DNA from: Solen grandis
Lineage: Eukaryota; Mollusca; Bivalvia; Adapedonta; Solenidae
DNA length: 64,000 nucleotides
Direction of reading: 5' to 3'
NCBI GenBank assembly: GCA_021229015.1
Contig: CM037781.1
Span: 69,586,173-69,650,172 of the forward strand
Translations under genes and position numbers: made by a program
Shown here: one piece after another, positions 49,320 through 61,844 of the stretch
Numbering within the stretch: the first letter of the stretch is position 1
Layout: each line of letters begins with the position of its first letter
The notes under the pieces: generated by a model
What the model was told of the DNA's origin: nothing
Database searches by the model: none
Seen by the model: only the letters and a program-made list of their open reading frames with translations

Positions 49320-50370
49320 TAAACAAAAATCAAAGCGTTGAATGCACTGAAGTTATCTGTGTCTCAAGTGGAAGTTTGACAAGCTGCAAATATACAGGGT
49401 AACTTAGTGCTTCCAAATATTAAACTTATATTAAAATAATAAACGATTGTTCATTGAAAGCTATAGAAATATAGGAGTAGTAAGAGTGGCAATATGCTAA
49501 TTGTTATCAGTCTGTTGAAACAAATGGTGCGTTCATCTAATGACCCTGCTTACGCAACGTTAAAGCGGGGTTATTTTCAATTCAATAGTTTATTTCCAAG
49601 ATTTACATAGTAAATAACATTGGACAAAGCATATAGTAACAAAATATTGGTATTGTGCGAAAATTTGACCTCCGTTTATTAAAGTTACTGTGATAAACAA
49701 AAGAAATGAGACAATACTGTTCTTTAAGCACTATCAGCGCTTTGATTTGTACTACCGAGCGACGGCACAGTTTCTATTTATAGATGCTGTGGCCATAGTC
49801 ATATTCACTATGTCTGTGACTGTGGCTCCCTACTGTGTCTTTAGTAACTTCGGATAGCAGATATACACTTGTATCGGCCATTCTATAGAGCAGCAGATAT
49901 CCACTGGAGATATCTCTGATGTATCTGAGATAGTAGATGTGATTATATGGAGGTTATACGGGTTTTTATCGTAATTCAATGTATATATGGACCATTTAAA
50001 CATCACTAAATAACCGAAACCTGCACATCCACCATCCGGCATGATCCACCTTTGCATTCGAATGAAACTATACCCCCTCCGCGTGGTCAAGTGAGTTACG
50101 CAACACCTTAGGGAAAATAGTTCTTCTGTGCTTTTATACTATATACAATTATTGTGTCCCGTAAATATTTATTTTTAATCAAAATTGAGTTTTCACTAAT
50201 TTGGCTGAATCTCAGCATATCTGTATTGTAGAATTCTGTTCAATAGTTCGGTCATTCATACAAATTTAAGAGGTTATTGGTTTTAAATGTAGAGAAACGG
50301 ACCCTCAGAATGAAGGTACTATAGTTGTGAGTGACTACGTCACACACAACTAACAGCCCTGGTTTGATTT
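49320..50370 (+). repeat. Dispersed repeat, copy 3 (longest)
   Basis: It opens with CAAAGCGTTGAATGCACTGA, has the GTAAGAGTGG..GCTAATTGTTA and GCTTACGCAACGTTAAAGCG blocks, then in inverse order TTACGCAACACC and GTCCCGTAAATATTTATTTT. It ends at the palindrome GTTGTGAGTGACTACGTCAC. It matches 1400-2270 and, in part, 11930-12500. It has internal inverted symmetry, so it may be a foldback-like non-autonomous element. Confidence 0.5.
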
Positions 50371-50639
50371 GGAATGTCGCGAGGCGCGGAATGAATTTAT
50401 TAATGTTAGGAATACGTTTGAGCACAATAGGTCAGAGGAACAACGTAAATAATTTATTCGAGTACGATCATCGTACATTAAAATAAAACGCAAAGCTAAA
50501 CAAAGATATAAGCGTAACGAAGGGCTCAAATTAAATAATCAAACAAATATTGATCAAAAAAAAAAAAATCTGGAAAAATATAAACTCGAGAGTAAAACAA
50601 GACCAGCTTGTGTCAAATAATCTGATAATTGAAATTTTA

Positions 50640-51057
50640 ATTAAATAAAGTGACAAGAAAAATAAGGATGATCAAGTACTGGGTGAAAATTCTAGCTTCT
50701 CCAGAAAACAGTTTATTATATAAGGTTTATACTATGATGGGTGCTGACACAAGACAAAATATTAATTACAGAGGAAATACCTGGGCTAGTCAAATCAAGT
50801 CATTACTCTTCGAACATGGCCTACAGGATATTTGGCAGAACATATTTATTGAATCAGCCCCATTAATTTACATTAATCAAAGGATACTAGATATGTATTT
50901 ACAAAGATGGCACTCAGATATCAGTAATTCAATGAAACTCTCCTCATACTGTATGTTTAAACACGATTTTACACTGGAATCATACATTGATATGTCGTCG
51001 TACCCGGTCAGCTCAAGTGTTATATATATTACACGTATATGGGTCGTGAGTAAGTGA
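50640..51057 (+). pseudogene. LINE ORF2 C-terminal fragment
   Basis: The frame reads RKIRMIKYWVKILASPENSL, then LYKVYTMMGAD and NTWASQIKSLLFEHGLQDIW with a following INQRILDMYLQRWHSDIS. This is the helical post-thumb part of LINE ORF2 proteins like LINE A and B. There is no RT core or knuckle. It is a 5'-truncated remnant that then decays into AT-rich DNA. Confidence 0.65.
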
Positions 51058-51059
51058 CG

Positions 51060-54000
51060 ACGTATAAGATTTGTAAATTTGATGGATGATGGCAGGATGA
51101 TGACGATAATCACAATAAATCAATCGATCAGTCAATGACTCGAATATATGAAATCTGAATATATAATATAATGCAATCATAAGTTTACATAGAGAATAAG
51201 CGACAACGTATCTACTGTCAAATTGTTTACAATGTATATACAAGTACATGTAGTGGTCTGTGTAGTGAGTACTTTACTCAAAACAAATACGATTTACTTG
51301 TAATTATACATGTTATTTATGGATGATAGTACAACAATGATGAATATATATATATATATCAATGAATATAAACAATAGGAAAATAGTATATTTACCTGAA
51401 TATATGTATAATATATCCCCTTTATCAATACATGCCAGTCATGGCGACTGCACATTTGAAAATTCCGCTCGATTACTAGATGACCCCAGGTCAGTAGTCA
51501 CGTGATATATGTTAAGCGGCAAATCAGTAAACAAACTGGTTAGTCAGTGTAAGTAATATAATTACTTGGATTATAATACTTTATAGCAAACTACTACTAC
51601 TACTACTACGATCTAAATATCTACTTAATCAGAAAATCTAGGCTACTTGGATTATTAAATACAATTAAGGAATGGTATTTATCAATATATAAATGGTTTA
51701 TCTCGGGAATAAAAATAAAACAAACAACATTTACTTCCATGACAATTCTGGCCCTATGACAGATAACATTCCAGTATTAAAATATAGAATTGCGATGACA
51801 AAATTCAAACATATCAAAATTCATATACTTTGCATTCAAACGACGTCGAACTAAAAATGAAAACAGCTGACTTGATTGGAACAGTTTATTCTACATCTGT
51901 TACGTTATTTAAAGTAATGTTGCTATAAGCAAATGCCTCAAATATGTATCACAGTAATATTATATTTGTTTAAATTAAAACTGTGATGTAGAAATCTACT
52001 TAACTTTATGCATACTTGAGAATGATGTGCTATTAGTTTCTTGGGTTTGTGTGGTTGTTATTAAGAATCTTTACATCATATATTTTATTATGGAAAATAT
52101 ATTTACAGAATAATTTAAATATATTAATCCAACAGTATATATGTACAATGTATAGGTATTTGTCAATCCTTTTAAAGACTTCTCTATACTTGAAAATAAC
52201 TTTTTCCAAATTCCAGCATATTGTATAACATTCCATGAAATACCACGTAAGTATACCTCTCCGACATGATGTTAATCTGTTGTATTCTTTACCACTGTTG
52301 TACTTTATGCTATGAGCTGTGTAAGTTCACTGCAATAAACATTTGAATTTGTATACAATAAATTAATTTTCTTTTTTTCTGATGTTTCACATGCGGTTCC
52401 GTATGTCCAACTGACTCTCTTACATTCAACCAAACCATGTTCAAAGTGACATGGATAGCTGAGCAGATAATTAGTACATAAACGGCTGGTTCTTAAAATA
52501 ACATGTCACGACTGTAGGGAATGTCAAAGGGAGAAAGAAAGTCCAGTGTTACGAAAGGTGAAGTAAATAAACATCAGGTTATGTAATAACGTCTTTAGAA
52601 TGTTTCATAACAAATGGTCTAAAACAAGTTTTAAATGAAGATATAATGTATTTAATTGAAGATATAATGTATTAAATTACAACACACACTTAATTATTGA
52701 TATATGTAAGTTATTAAAAATAAAACATGTTAAATATTAAATATACTGTCATAATTTGCCTTGTGACAATATGCTTTATTAGGTTGTTTTTTTGTTGTTG
52801 TTTTTTTTTTTTGGGGGGGGTTCTTAATTTTCATACTGATTTCATGAAAGGGATATCGCACGATTGATAAACAACTGAAGATCCGAGATAACTGCACTCT
52901 TCATACAGTTATAATAATGCGCCCTGTTGGAAGTATGATACCGGTATATTGCAGTCCGTGTCCTCGAAAATAAAAAAGGTACTTAAGAATGATTTTCTTT
53001 CTCAAAACTCAAAATATGCCCATTGGTTTCCGACTGGGGCTTTGAGTATGATACTCAAATTTGAGCCTTTGATTGTTTTTACGGTAAGTAGTTTCGAAAA
53101 CACAGGACATGAATTATCATTGTTAACATTTGCACCTATAGGTTCCGAGTAAACCACACAGATCATCCGTCTACCGAGACAAATTATCTAACCGTTGAGT
53201 TTCCATAAAATAATTATCGTACTCCACATATAACAGCCATATTTTTGCGTAAGTTTTCCTTTTTTCCGATAAAAATGCTTATCTATGAGGGATACGTTTG
53301 CCATCGTTCAGAACTGCTGTCGCTTTTGGTATTGATCTTTAATATATACCTGTTTATGATACTACTCATTTTCAATCTGTTTCCTACAGCAAAAATACAG
53401 AAACTTGTATAAAGGTCCCAACGTTTTCATAGACGTATATATATGTTTATGTTCACGTCTCTACCTTGTGTAAACATGTTTCTATGTGCATAGCTAAAGC
53501 CCTCATGATTTTCTTTAAATCTGTATATCACTCATGCTGATAACACTGTTCGGATCACTCTGCGATAGTAAAAATCCGTTTGTCTTCTAATTTAATAAAC
53601 TCTGACAGCACCTGCGCGCATCGGTCTCAACTTGTGTGCGAATTAAAAGACAACCTGAAAAGAAAAATGATTTGGTTCGTAAATGGGAGGCGATTTTCAT
53701 AATTTAAAATTGAAGTTACGAGACCATAAGTATACAAATATCAATTCGTCATAATTGTTCGTGTGATAATAGTTATAGTGCCCTTCACGGTGCGATATAT
53801 GTCGATATCAAGTTTTGGTGAAACCATTACTATTGAAATTATGAACGTGTCTAGTGCACTCTACCCTGAGGATGATCAAACATACGTAATTAAAGTTTTA
53901 TATACTTCTATCAGTAATCATATTCCCCAGATTGCTATGTGCTGAGTCACAAAGTGAATGGCGACAATGGGCTTAAGCTTTCACTTCAATATTTTATAAT

Positions 54001-54380
54001 GCAATACTTGCTTATAGCTACCTTGATGTGAAATCTCTCCCATGGTTGGAATAAAGAAAAACAACAACAAAAAACACAGTGTTTATTTCCCGATAAATAG
54101 ATCACAATATAAAGGGGGGTAGATCCAGCGATATTATATTTTCAACGAGAGTTGTCTTTCACGAAAATTGCTGCCACACTACAATATCAAACCGTAGACC
54201 AGTATCATGATACCATCCATACCCAGTCACATTTTCCTGGACAAGGCGTCATTAAAAATGCACTTAACAATACAATTTCTAGAGACTTCGGTGCCGGGGA
54301 CGAACTCGCATGTGCACGTGTAGATTATATTACGACCTTTTCGTCACTAGTTACCGCATCCTCGTTATCATAACTTCACA
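51060..54380. other. AT-rich intergenic DNA, no gene seen
   Basis: It contains an (AT)n stretch at 51341-51358, a (CTA)n at 51590-51609 and T/G homopolymers near 52790-52820. Short open frames have no protein-like signals. Confidence 0.6.
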
Positions 54381-54397
54381 CAACCTATGCTGCAGAA

Positions 54398-54752
54398 TAG
54401 GGCTGAAACGAGTCCATTATATTTATCCTGGATACCCGTCATACTCTTACCTGCGGGTACCCGAGTACCCGTGAAAATATAGTCATTGCATTAAAAACGA
54501 TTGTATTGTATTTGCTACCTTTCATAACTAACCATTTAGCACATTTCACTTGGCGCTTAAATATGCGGACCATGTACTTTCAAAATACGTCTATCTTCAA
54601 CGCACGTTAAGAGAATTTATTGACAGTTAAAGAACATCATTATTGACATGTATATATATTATAGCGAAAAGAAGAACATTATGTATTATTCACGGGTGTA
54701 CCCGGGTACCGGCAATTTTCTACCCGACCCGCGGGTACTCGTTTCAGCCATA
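54398..54752. mobile_element. hAT-type MITE, 355 bp
   Basis: Terminal inverted repeats TAGGGCTGAAACGAGT (left) and ACTCGTTTCAGCCATA (right) differ at one position. Just inside, GCGGGTACCCGAGTACCCGT is mirrored by ACGGGTGTACCCGGGTACC. A perfect 8-bp target duplication, CTGCAGAA, lies at 54390-54397 and 54753-54760. An 8-bp duplication with TAGGG..-type ends is the hallmark of the hAT superfamily. Confidence 0.9.
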
Positions 54753-54828
54753 CTGCAGAATCGTTAATTTTCGTTTGTGTGTGTGTGTGTGTGGATATTT
54801 TCGTTGATTTCTGTTATAGCTCCCTTGC

Positions 54829-55020
54829 TTGGCGCTCAGCATATAAGGGTAGTTGCAGGACTGGTTGGCCCGGTGTCAGGATAATGTGACTGGGTGTGGT
54901 AGCATGCCACATGTCTACGGCGTGATACTGCAGTGTGGCAGCACTGTATCTGTCTCAAGAAGACATCGTCTCCAACTGAATGAAATATCGTCGGTGGGAC
55001 GATAAACTCAACAAACAAAC
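54829..55020 (+). repeat. SINE-like repeat, copy 2, with (AAAC)n tail
   Basis: GCGCTCAGCATATAAGG, GTTGCAGGACTGG, TGGCCCGGTGTCAGGAT and GTGATACTGCAG match the minus-strand copy at 12775-12940. It ends in ACTCAACAAACAAACAAACA. The tRNA-like head is missing here (5' truncation). Confidence 0.55.
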
Positions 55021-55647
55021 AAACAAAAATGCTACTTTTAGCATGCTCTTGTTTACTACTACGCTTAAATAAAAATTAAAATAAAGGGAGATAAACCTAG
55101 CGGGATCAGCGCTATTTTGAACGAGAGTTGTCTTGTTATTTTGGGATCCACGATATTAGTACGTACTATGGGTACAATTTGTTACTTATTTGTATATAAC
55201 ACAGATGCGCCGGACGAAAGGAATATCATAATCGGTCCATAAACCAATACCCTTGTCATGAAAACGTCATGATTTAATATTTCTATGGACCCCCTTATGC
55301 TTATTGTCAAAGCTCCAACAACCTTTCCGTTTTTTTACAGATGCATTCAATTTGAATTACAGACCATCAAGAGGCGGCTTCACTGGGAGAACAGGTAGTC
55401 GATGGTTGAAATGGTTTACACGAAAGAATACATAGACGTTTGTGAGCAGTTGTCATAGGAATAGGAAACAGAATAGGCAAAAACTTCAAATCTTCATATC
55501 TCATTGAAATCTACTTAGTAAGAGTAACATCTATAGGAATAATTATCACATTGGAATGGTCAAGTTTCTCTATTATTTCGGATACATGAGCCTCTTTTCC
55601 AGACAAATTATACCTGGTATATTTTCATCTCATCGTAAAAGTATGAC

Positions 55648-55654
55648 AAAAAAT

Positions 55655-55689
<35 letters not shown>

Positions 55690-55750
55690 GCCCGGATTCA
55701 CCGGGGGTGCACAGGGGACACGTGCCCCCCCCCCCCCCCCCCCCCCCTTG
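55648..55750 (+). repeat. (GT)n microsatellite and poly-C around a repeat terminus
   Basis: About 18 GT units precede GCAGGCCCGGATTCACCGGG and then a run of more than 20 C. Confidence 0.9.
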
Positions 55751-57534
55751 GGCATACAATTTTCTAGGCTATATTTCGGTGAAATTGTCGTGAATTGGGT
55801 TAATTTTTGTGCCCTGTAGTGGAAATCCCCATTGTGTGTCCCTTGTTCCTCACCCGGCCAGTCACCAGGCCCCTGCTGTTTCCGAGACCCCCTACTGATA
55901 GAGCATTCGCTGACACATGGCAACATCACAGGTGACTGTGTCTGCCTTTAATCCGAATCATTCAGATGCTTTCAGCTTTATACTGTTACGATTAAGCGCC
56001 TGAATGTCACAGATGTAGATTAAAGCCCGACAGGTGTATGTTTTTTTGTTTTTTTTGGGGGTTTTTTTGTATTAAAGAAAAATCTTGACACATTTTCCTT
56101 AAAATTACAATAAGCACATTGCCCCACTTTCTTCTCTAAAATGTTAAAATTTAAAAAAAGTTAAATGTAATACTTAACCAATTGTTTTTATTGTTTTTAA
56201 ATAGAACACAAACATATAAATGTAATACTTCATTACTGCATTGTACCAAGGAAATAATAACCTTATCAATAACTTTCATTTATGCATGACATTTTCTTCC
56301 TTTTTCATTTTTTTTTTCATTTTTATAGGTATATTGAAATGAAATTTTAATATTACTAAGTTCTCTAGCTGGATTTGAACTTGCAAGCCAGCCTTACAGC
56401 GTGCTGCATAAAAGATTGTAGGTAGCAACGCATATAAAACACAGATGTATGGTAAATAACATGACTTTGCACAGGTATAGGCTAAAGTAAAAAAAAAAAA
56501 CCAAGCAATATTATTATATCGCTCAATGCTTTGATCTATTGTCTCTTTAAGTTTCAAAACATATTATCTAACTTAAAGGTTAACTTCGAGTCACACCCGA
56601 TTGGTCACAATGGAGAATCGAAAAAAATAAGCAATATTGTTGTTGTGTTTTATGCCAATACGTACACCTCTATGCAAAATCTAAACAAAATTTAGCGCCC
56701 CTTTTCATTTTTTTAGTAGTTTATCATATTTAGAAATAAAAAAAAGAAAAAAAAAGAAAGAAATATTATGTCATATCCTCTTTTCGAAAAATATATTGCT
56801 ATTGATTATAAACAAATAATAGCATTCGGCAAACAAACCCTGATTGTTCAACTAAAAATACTTGAAATATGTAATAAATTCTTACCATACGAAACACATT
56901 TTACACACAGCTCTAATGTTTTTTATTTTCTTTTTCTTTTGTTTTTGATATTCAAAATAGGCTCTATCGATAAAATCTACATAACCGAGAGACATATTTA
57001 AAAGTTTACCCGAATTTTCTACAAAGTAGATCTATTTTGGTTGATCTTGCCAAATTAAAAAAACTTTTACCGAGTATTTGTGATTTTTTTCATCTTTCAA
57101 TATTCCAGGCACCATATTTGTTATTAAATTTATAATAATTTATCCAGTAAATACCTTTAGAAATTACAAGAATTAAACAAAATATTTCTTTCTTGCTAAA
57201 CCTGATCTGAGTGATACAGACAAATGGGTAAAAGTTATCAGGAATTTTCCTCAATTTCAGGATTTTCAGATTGCCAAATGACTTCTTATTCTTTAAAAAA
57301 TTAGATAAAAAGATGCTAAAATCAGTATTTTCGTGGGTTTTTAAACTTCCAACTTTTACCCATGTAGATATAATTATTAAAAAGTAGAATAGAAAGAAAA
57401 AGTATACTACAGGAATTCGAACCCACAACATGACATTTGATAGTAATTTTGCCTATCTTTGGATGTGAGTGACTACCATAAAGAACTCCCCCCACCCCAC
57501 CGCACCCCGTTGAACATTTCTGGATCCGGCCCTG
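55686..57534. repeat. Putative 1.85-kb element with CAGGSCCGG termini
   Basis: The left end GCAGGCCCGGATTCACCGGG and the right end, GGATCCGGCCCTGC (inverse), form short inverted repeats of a form common in hAT-like elements. Flanks are GT-rich on both sides, so a target duplication is not decidable. The interior has no transposase. It holds two tRNA B-box-like sites on the minus strand (GTTCAAATCC near 56370 and GGTTCGAATTCC near 57416), possibly SINE pieces. Confidence 0.4.
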
Positions 57535-57654
57535 CTGTGTGTAGTATATATATCTTTATTTCCTCCATTACTGAAGATTACAAAAAATATATATGCAATT
57601 AAATATAACGATACACAAAGATAACTTACATGAAGACATCATTCAAGGTGATAA

Positions 57655-57922
57655 ATAAAAAACAATAATGACAAATGATCCAATGATGATGATGAAGATG
57701 TTGTTGTTGATGATGATGATGATGGTGATGATGATAACGGAGTAGCAGCTATGTGTCACTGCAACAATACACAATGGATATGGATAAACATGAGTTAATG
57801 TTTTAACTAATATTTCAAACATGATACAAATTATCACAAATGATGAAGATGATAATGATGTTGTAAAAGCTGCTGCATAAGACGCTGAAAATACTTTTAC
57901 ACAAACATGAGGCATATACATT

Positions 57923-57974
<52 letters not shown>

Positions 57975-58033
57975 CGACGACGACGACGATGATGATGATG
58001 ATGATGATGATGATGATAACGATAACGATAACG
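57655..58033. repeat. (GAT)n microsatellite tracts
   Basis: GATGAT tracts lie at 57677-57735, 57840-57860 and 57924-58033; the last ends in GATAAC units. The last tract lies just beyond the 3' end of LINE D and could be its microsatellite-type tail. Confidence 0.9.
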
Positions 58034-58327
58034 ATGATGTCATATTCCAAAAATATACAAAATCATATTAGCGTATAAATTCAAATGAATAAAAAATAAC
58101 ACAAATAGGTTAAAGCATATCAATCGAATATGTTGTCATCTTATCGAAACGAAACATAAGCTGACAAATCGATTGCAGACACATGGGAGATGACTGAAAA
58201 TATACACGTTATATCAACTTCTCATCAGACCAGTGAGAAGAAAAAAATAATGTGTATACATTAAGTATTAAATTGGAAAATCATTTTTTAATATATTCAA
58301 ACCAGAGTTTGTGAATATAACTAAAGA

Positions 58328-59011
58328 CTAAACCAAAAAAATAAGAGTTACTAATAAAGGACATTTAACTCCCAATAAAGTGTTAACCAGACACTGTCTA
58401 TCAAATGATATTAAGCAATTAACGACATTTCTCCCAAAAGCATTTTCAACATTCCTAAAAAGTTTGACTCTGTGTGATTCAAGTGCCTGACAATCAAGAA
58501 GTATATGGTCTGTAAGACAGACATCGCCGGTGATTAAACGGCATTTTATACAAGATTCATTAAAACGAGATGTGTACGTTATAAATTTAGCTACTGATTT
58601 ACAATTGTACACTTTTCGAGGATAATTGGACACATAAGTCCAAATAGATGATACACCAAACTGACAATGAATAGATCTAAAACGTACAAAATTTTGAGCA
58701 CTTATTCTTTGATACCAGGCGTCTTTCACTGTATTCCAAATCTTATTTTTTATTATAACTTTCCATCTATACTTGCTGGGAAATATACCTGTATCTAAGT
58801 AGTCGTCGATATAGTGTTCAAGAGAGTAAGATCTTAAAATGGCATAAATATCAGAACAAAAACCAGAAACAGACTTATTCAAACGAAATTGAAACCATCT
58901 GTATAGAAATATTTTCTTTAAAATATATTTACCATTTACACGGCATAGCTGGCCAAGGAACGAAAGTTTCCTTAAATCAATTTCAGCATATAAGGGTAGG
59001 CAACCTATCAT
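58328..59011 (-). pseudogene. LINE D ORF2 C-terminal segment with CCHC knuckle
   Basis: The 227 codons begin with GCLPLYAEIDLRKLSFLGQL, a helical post-thumb domain. They then show C-x2-C..H..C text (ESCIKCRLITGDVCLTDHIL with LDC), the terminal nucleic-acid-binding knuckle common to these LINEs. It ends at TAA 58328. Confidence 0.75.
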
Positions 59012-59013
59012 AC

Positions 59014-60630
59014 TTAATGCAATATCAGTATTGTCCTTGCCATACCTTGAAACGATTTAATACATAAGCGGTGAGCTCGTTCAAGATTTGTGATCTCTGA
59101 CTGCGAAAGATTATACAAACACTCGCAGCCATATAACGCTTTAGGTAAAACTATTTGATTATATATCCGTTTGCATGTGATTGGATTTAATCCATTATCA
59201 TGAAATGCACAATTTAACAGACTGAAAAATGTTTTTCTAAGCTGCGTGATATAAGTAGACGTTCGACTAGATGACATGTGAGTTGGCTGTACTACTACGC
59301 CTAAATGTTTATACATTAAAACTTCTTTAATGGTCTCATTACCCATTGTAAAAGAACGACGTGCCTTAAGCATTGATTTCTTTGACTCATTAAATACAAT
59401 TATCGCACATTTTGATGAATTATATTGAAATCTCCATTTACACGAATATTTATAACAGGTATCAATCATTGTCTGAAGACCAGCTATTGACAATGATAAA
59501 AGAAGCATGTCATCAGCGACCGTTGGCGCACAAACGCTAAACGGACCGATTGACAGACCACGACCTAAAGTTGTAAGTTCCGTTATAAGGTCGTTTATAT
59601 ACAGGAGATAGAGAAAAGGTGACCAAGAGCCCCCTTGTCTGGTTCCTTGGAGAACAGGGAACCAGTGCGATTTGTAACCATTCATCATTACACAACTATA
59701 CATATCAGAATGCATTTCCACTACAGACAACCAGAGTTTATGTGAAATTTTCATTTGATGCAATTTATAAAATAAGCCATCATGCCAGACTTTATCAAAG
59801 GCTGTCATTGTATCAAGATAACAAGCAAAAAGTTTACTACCATTTTCCTTACAATAATTTTCACATTCTTTTACTAGATATGACGTCATGTTACATCCTA
59901 TCCCCTGTTGAAACCCCCCTTGTAAAGGATTGATATCAATTGTTATTTCTGTCTGAAGTCTATTGAGTAATACAAGTTCATATAGTTTGAGTATAGATGA
60001 CGACAACGTTATTGCTCTGTAACTCTTTGGATTGTCTTTACGCTTGTTACCACCCTTAAACAATGTAATAATAAGTCCTTTTTTTAATTCTTTTGGCACA
60101 TATGAAAATGTATACATCATGTTAAAAAACTGAACTAAAATATTTAATAAACAGTCACCTCCCAATATTAGATGCTCATTATAAATGCCGTCCAGTCCAC
60201 ACATCTTACCGCGATTCAATCCTGTTAAACACTTAAAAACTTCGGTTTTTGTTATATTATTTAAATCTGTATTCGAGGTATCTATTTGTTTCAAGTTAAA
60301 TATAGTGTCCTTTACCTCATCATAAAAGTCTTGTTCATAAGAAGTGTGCCCTGTATCGCTGTATAGCGTCTCGAAGTAATACCCCCATGCCTGAGTTACC
60401 TCGTATGGATCGCGAACTATTTTACCATTAAAATTTAATTCATTACTGAGTTTTTGTTGATGACATTTTCTTTTATTGTTAAACAATTTCCAAAATAGTT
60501 TACTGTCTATACAAGCAGCACGATCGATGTCTGCATCAACCGTTTTTAAATATTCTTGAACAGCGTGCCTATGGCGGAGACGAAATGCGCTTTTAGCTTT
60601 TTTTATACTCAGCAAAGGAATCATGCTCAC
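59014..60630 (-). pseudogene. LINE D ORF2 reverse transcriptase segment (538 codons)
   Basis: It carries NRGKMCGLDGIYNEHLI, GLIITLFKGGNKRKDNPKSY with RAITLSS, CYLDTMTAFDKVWHDGLFYK, QGTRQGGSWSPFLYLLYIND and the catalytic VADDMLLLS, then thumb text (YKHLGVVVQPTHMSSS). All RT motifs are intact. A frame break near 59038 leads to the last segment. Confidence 0.85.
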
Positions 60631-61705
60631 TGCCGCGGGGCCTACCTTTTGCTAACCATGTGCCACGCTTAACTTTCATGTGCTCGTGTAACTCTTTAAG
60701 TGACTGATCCCAGTAAGGTTTACAGTATTTTTTGAACTTAGACTTAGGAAGACTATGTTCAGACGCATGTGTAATTGACTCAACAATTAATTTATATAGA
60801 ACATCTATGTATGACGTATCGATTATGCAAGGTAAAGAAATAGATAGTATCTTACTTTGAACTGCTGCTTTATATCTTTCGACCTGAACTGATTGCAATT
60901 TTGTCCATTTAATGGGTTGAAAGGGTAATACCTGTGGACTAAATGACTCTACATTACATGTCCAAGACATGATGATGGGTCTATGTGTGGACACATTTAA
61001 ACAGTCGTCATCAAGTATGTGACATCTGGTAATATAGTGAACACACTCGCGCGGTACCACAATATGATCTATCATCGATTGGAACTGGCCGTCATAAGAA
61101 ACAAACGTAGAATTAGCACCAGTACATAGAGGTAATGTGTTAATAGCTATCATGTTGTTATCATCAAGTAATGCTTGTAAAATATTGCTCCTTTTATCAT
61201 TTCTTTTGATAAAAGAACTACCCTGTAGATGCGTGTTTAGGTCTCCCATTAACACCACATATCCCCTATCGGAGTATGTATATATAACATCTCGGACCAT
61301 ATCTAAATGTTCATGGTATTTAGTCATAGAATGATTACAGCAAGGAGTATATAACTGTATGATATACATAAAAGTATTTTTACTCATTTGAATTTGTATA
61401 CCGATAATACAATCAGAGTCTAATTCCAAAGATGTAATACACGAATCCCATTTTTTATTCCAGAGTAGAGCCACACCACCCCTGGATACATTTCTGTGTA
61501 ATAAAATATTATTACTAGATACAGATTTACTAACGCTAGTGTAGTTTTTGTGAATGCTGTTCATAAAATAAAGATTGCATTCATTAAGCCAGTGTTCTGA
61601 AATGCCACATATGTCTAAATGTTCACTATTAAGCATGTTGCTTAAATAAAAGGCACTAGACATAATGCCTGACGCGTTCCATGTACAAATTTTTAAATTA
61701 TGCAT
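60593..61705 (-). CDS. LINE D ORF2 N-terminus: APE endonuclease (370 codons)
   Basis: The ATG at 61705 is followed immediately by LKICTWNASGIMSS, the start of the APE fold. Catalytic-site motifs are GISEHWL (Glu), LMGDLNTH (Asp, Asn), MIDHIVV and STHRPIIMSW (His). The enzyme nicks the target to prime reverse transcription. The frame ends at TAA where a 7-A run shifts it relative to the RT. Removing one A from the count would keep one frame, so ORF2 was continuous in the parent element. Confidence 0.8.
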   Translation of the reverse strand: MHNLKICTWNASGIMSSAFYLSNMLNSEHLDICGISEHWLNECNLYFMNSIHKNYTSVSKSVSSNNILLHRNVSRGGVALLWNKKWDSCITSLELDSDCIIGIQIQMSKNTFMYIIQLYTPCCNHSMTKYHEHLDMVRDVIYTYSDRGYVVLMGDLNTHLQGSSFIKRNDKRSNILQALLDDNNMIAINTLPLCTGANSTFVSYDGQFQSMIDHIVVPRECVHYITRCHILDDDCLNVSTHRPIIMSWTCNVESFSPQVLPFQPIKWTKLQSVQVERYKAAVQSKILSISLPCIIDTSYIDVLYKLIVESITHASEHSLPKSKFKKYCKPYWDQSLKELHEHMKVKRGTWLAKGRPRGSEHDSFAEYKKS

Positions 61706-61844
61706 TAAAAATATATAGTTTAACTAACTAAAACAATTACAACAAGTGACTATTACAGACATACAAATAACAGTTCTCTGAAGTGTTGGCTGTTTGTTAA
61801 CAACAATGAGGTATCCAGGAGGTGACTGTCCCCATGTAAAGCAA

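Noticed and set aside
55630..55929. Gly/Pro/His-Thr-rich frames
   Set aside because: They come from the poly-C and (GT)n tracts.
57643..58050. Ile-rich 135-codon frame
   Set aside because: It is a translation of the (GAT)n microsatellite.
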